From positions 1 through 32,897 of the forward strand of contig NZ_LGDD01000341.1 in assembly GCF_001279695.1 (NCBI RefSeq): a DNA stretch of 32,897 nucleotides, read 5' to 3'. A model generated the notes under the pieces. That model was not told where the DNA came from and ran no database searches. It worked only from the letters and a program-made list of their open reading frames with translations. Of this stretch, positions 31,665 through 32,897 are shown piece after piece. The stretch's first letter is position 1. The number at the start of each line of letters is the position of its first letter. The position numbers and the translations under genes were made by a program. The DNA is from Streptomyces sp. WM6378 (lineage in GTDB: Bacteria; Actinomycetota; Actinomycetes; Streptomycetales; Streptomycetaceae).

Positions 31665-32038
31665 CGCGCGCCGACAGCGTCGTCGCTCGCCGTGGCGGAC
31701 CGGGACGTCGAGTCCGCCCGGGAGGTCGCCCTGGAGGTGCGGTCGGCGGGCGGCCGGGCCGAGCCGTTCGGCTGCGACCTGTCCGAGCTCGATGAGGTCG
31801 AGGCCCTGGTCGCATCCGTCGCGGGGCGCTTCGGGGCGCTGCACGGACTGTGCTCGAACGCGAGGCACGGCAACTCAACCGCCCCGTGGCCGAGTTCTAC
31901 GAGGAGGCGGCCGACCGTCCGCTGGGGCGGGTCGGTAAGCCGCGGGAGATCGCCGATGCCGTGAGCTTCCCGCTCGGCGAGGAGTCGTCCTTCGTGACCG
32001 GCGCGGTGTTGACGGTGGACGGCGGAGCCACGCTGTAG
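31665..32038 (+). pseudogene. SDR pseudogene with large internal deletion
   Basis: The first frame (about 31665-31860) reads like SDR residues after the first strand: SSLAVADRDVESAREVALEV, GRAEPFGCDLSELDEVEALV, then FGALHGLCSNA where NNAG is expected. The dinucleotide motif before it is absent. Near 31850 the reading changes frame and jumps to the SDR C-terminus: DRPLGRVGKPREIADAVSF, then SSFVTGAVLTVDGGATL and TAG. The catalytic serine, tyrosine and lysine region, about 100 residues, is missing. The result is a truncated and frameshifted SDR. The stretch 31398-31664 before it holds no gene I can support. Confidence 0.7.
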
Positions 32039-32173
32039 CCGTCGGCGTCCGCGCACGAGCGGGCGGCGGCCCCGTCCTGTACCCGTCCCCGGGCTTGGCC
32101 GCCGCCCTAACGCGATATAACGTAAGTTCATTCGCAGGCGTCGAGGCGCCGCCCACGAGATCGGGATGGGGAC

Positions 32174-32803
32174 ATGTCAGGAAAGACGCCGCCCACTGGT
32201 CAGCCGCACGACCCCGGCATGCCACCACCCACCAGGGCGTCGCACGCCGACCGGGACCGGACCGTCGACCTGCTGCGCATCGCCGCCGGGGACGGTCTGC
32301 TCGACGCGATCGAACTGGACCAGCGCCTGGAAGTCGCCCTCACCGCCCGCACCCTCGACGAGCTGGCCGCTCTCACGGCCGACCTGCCGTCCATGGCGGC
32401 TTCCGGCGGCGCCGCGGAGGTGAAGGACGTCGTCCGGATCGATCAGCTGGCCGGTTCGGTCCGCCGCGAGGGCCGTTGGGTGGTGCCGCGACGGATCGAC
32501 CTGAGGGCGTCCTGGTGCGATGTGATGCTCGACTTCTCCGACGCCGTCATCACACAGGACACCCTGCGCATCGACATGAACATGCGCGGCGGCACGCTGC
32601 TTCTGGTGACCGGGCCGGGGATCGTGGTGAACACCGAGTCCCTGTCGATGAGCTTCTGCAAGGGCAACGCCCCCAAGGCTGCGGCCCCCGGGGCAGAACA
32701 CACCCTTCAGGTGGAGCTGACCGGCAACTTCGCCTACGGCCGGATCAAGGTCCGCACACCACGGCGGACCTTCGGACAGTGGCTGCTCCGCAAACGGGCT
32801 TAG
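32174..32803 (+). CDS. DUF1707 domain protein, 209 aa
   Basis: The N-terminal DUF1707 domain (about residues 22-75) is clear: RASHADRDRTVDLLRIAAGD, then LLDAIELDQRLEVALTARTL and DELAALTADLP. This short helical domain is common in actinobacteria, often in proteins with a membrane part, but here the rest (80-209) is a predicted beta-rich segment: IDLRASWCDVMLDFSDAVI, then RIDMNMRGGTLLLVTGPGIV, with no membrane helix. Function unknown. ATG 32174 has GGGGAC directly upstream. A TATAAC at 32116-32121 is a possible -10 box with a poor -35. The stop is immediately followed by an IS end. Confidence 0.8.
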   Translation: MSGKTPPTGQPHDPGMPPPTRASHADRDRTVDLLRIAAGDGLLDAIELDQRLEVALTARTLDELAALTADLPSMAASGGAAEVKDVVRIDQLAGSVRREGRWVVPRRIDLRASWCDVMLDFSDAVITQDTLRIDMNMRGGTLLLVTGPGIVVNTESLSMSFCKGNAPKAAAPGAEHTLQVELTGNFAYGRIKVRTPRRTFGQWLLRKRA

Positions 32804-32804
32804 A

Positions 32805-32897
32805 GGCCCTAACAGAAGTGGTTGTTGACGTGACTGTCGGCTTGGCTGTTCGTTGGTGTGGGTGTGGGGAAGAGACAGTCGCGGCCGTGGATCGTGT
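32805..32897 (+). mobile_element. Left end of an IS5-type insertion sequence (cut by window edge)
   Basis: Directly after the DUF1707 stop, the DNA changes to GT-rich sequence and a transposase start. The inverted repeat of the IS cannot be confirmed because the other end is outside the window; CCCTAACAGAAGTGG near 32808 may be its left tip. The exact boundary is uncertain. Confidence 0.5.
32858..32897 (+). CDS. IS5-family transposase, N-terminal fragment (cut by window edge)
   Basis: Only the opening is visible. From GTG 32858 (or 32864) the frame reads GVGKRQSRPWIV, the start typical of streptomycete IS5-family transposases, which continue with a DELW and LLP block outside the window. Transposases of this family have a DDE active site further in. 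The start choice between the two GTGs is open. Confidence 0.6.
   Translation, partial: MGVGKRQSRPWIV

Noticed and set aside
1..32897. CRISPR array, secondary-metabolite core genes or prophage module
   Set aside because: No regularly spaced repeats, no synthase, lanthipeptide or phage structural genes were seen; the exporters and regulators alone do not make such a cluster.

Overview
The window is high-GC actinobacterial DNA, almost certainly Streptomyces or a close relative. The codons end in G or C almost throughout, GTG starts are common, and the gene content is typical of that group: a mycothiol-type isomerase domain, a DUF1707 protein, an MmyB-like regulator, a HelD-type helicase and a Fic/antitoxin pair of streptomycete style. 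No rRNA, tRNA, CRISPR array or prophage was seen. The region looks like chromosomal accessory/arm DNA: short mostly independent transcription units, many one-gene regulators facing their targets, several decayed genes, and the left end of an insertion sequence at the right edge.

Layout. 1-3540: tail of an AraC regulator, a gene-poor stretch with a 57-codon minus-strand frame, then a Nudix hydrolase and an ABC exporter (same strand, 58 bp apart), a CCCGGG tandem repeat and a possible small membrane peptide. 3541-6259: Tat-exported glycerophosphodiester phosphodiesterase, a frameshifted DUF899 remnant, a VOC-fold protein and an unidentified decayed gene. 6260-11182: a NarK-like MFS transporter, a convergent Lnt/nitrilase-like membrane protein, and divergent from it a NarL-type two-component pair. 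11214-15660 (minus): oleate hydratase, TetR regulator and a HelD-like RNA polymerase recycling helicase. 15823-17156: a Fic/Doc-like toxin with its antitoxin and a double-site operator, then a carboxymuconolactone-decarboxylase-fold protein behind a sequence matching an ECF41-type promoter.

17495-23242 is a complete peptide/nickel-type ABC importer operon (two permeases, a fused double ATPase, a lipoprotein binding protein) closed by a strong hairpin. 23331-27306 holds a PPOX-fold protein and a DHA2 drug exporter (minus), an MmyB-like regulator whose 3' end is frameshifted at a G7 tract, and a divergent SDR with a large dyad between them. 27429-30002 has a MarR, a GNAT and a TetR/SDR divergent pair with overlapping dyads. 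30179-32897 has a HIT-like protein, a mycothiol-type isomerase, an internally deleted SDR pseudogene, a DUF1707 protein and the start of an IS5-type element.

The most interesting items are (i) the ECF41-like promoter in front of a CMD-fold protein that lacks both redox cysteines, (ii) the Fic-like toxin without the catalytic histidine and with an 11-bp phased operator, and (iii) the G7 frameshift that makes the MmyB regulator read through into the exporter's presumed operator. I do not see a clearly new multi-gene system; these are candidates for follow-up.
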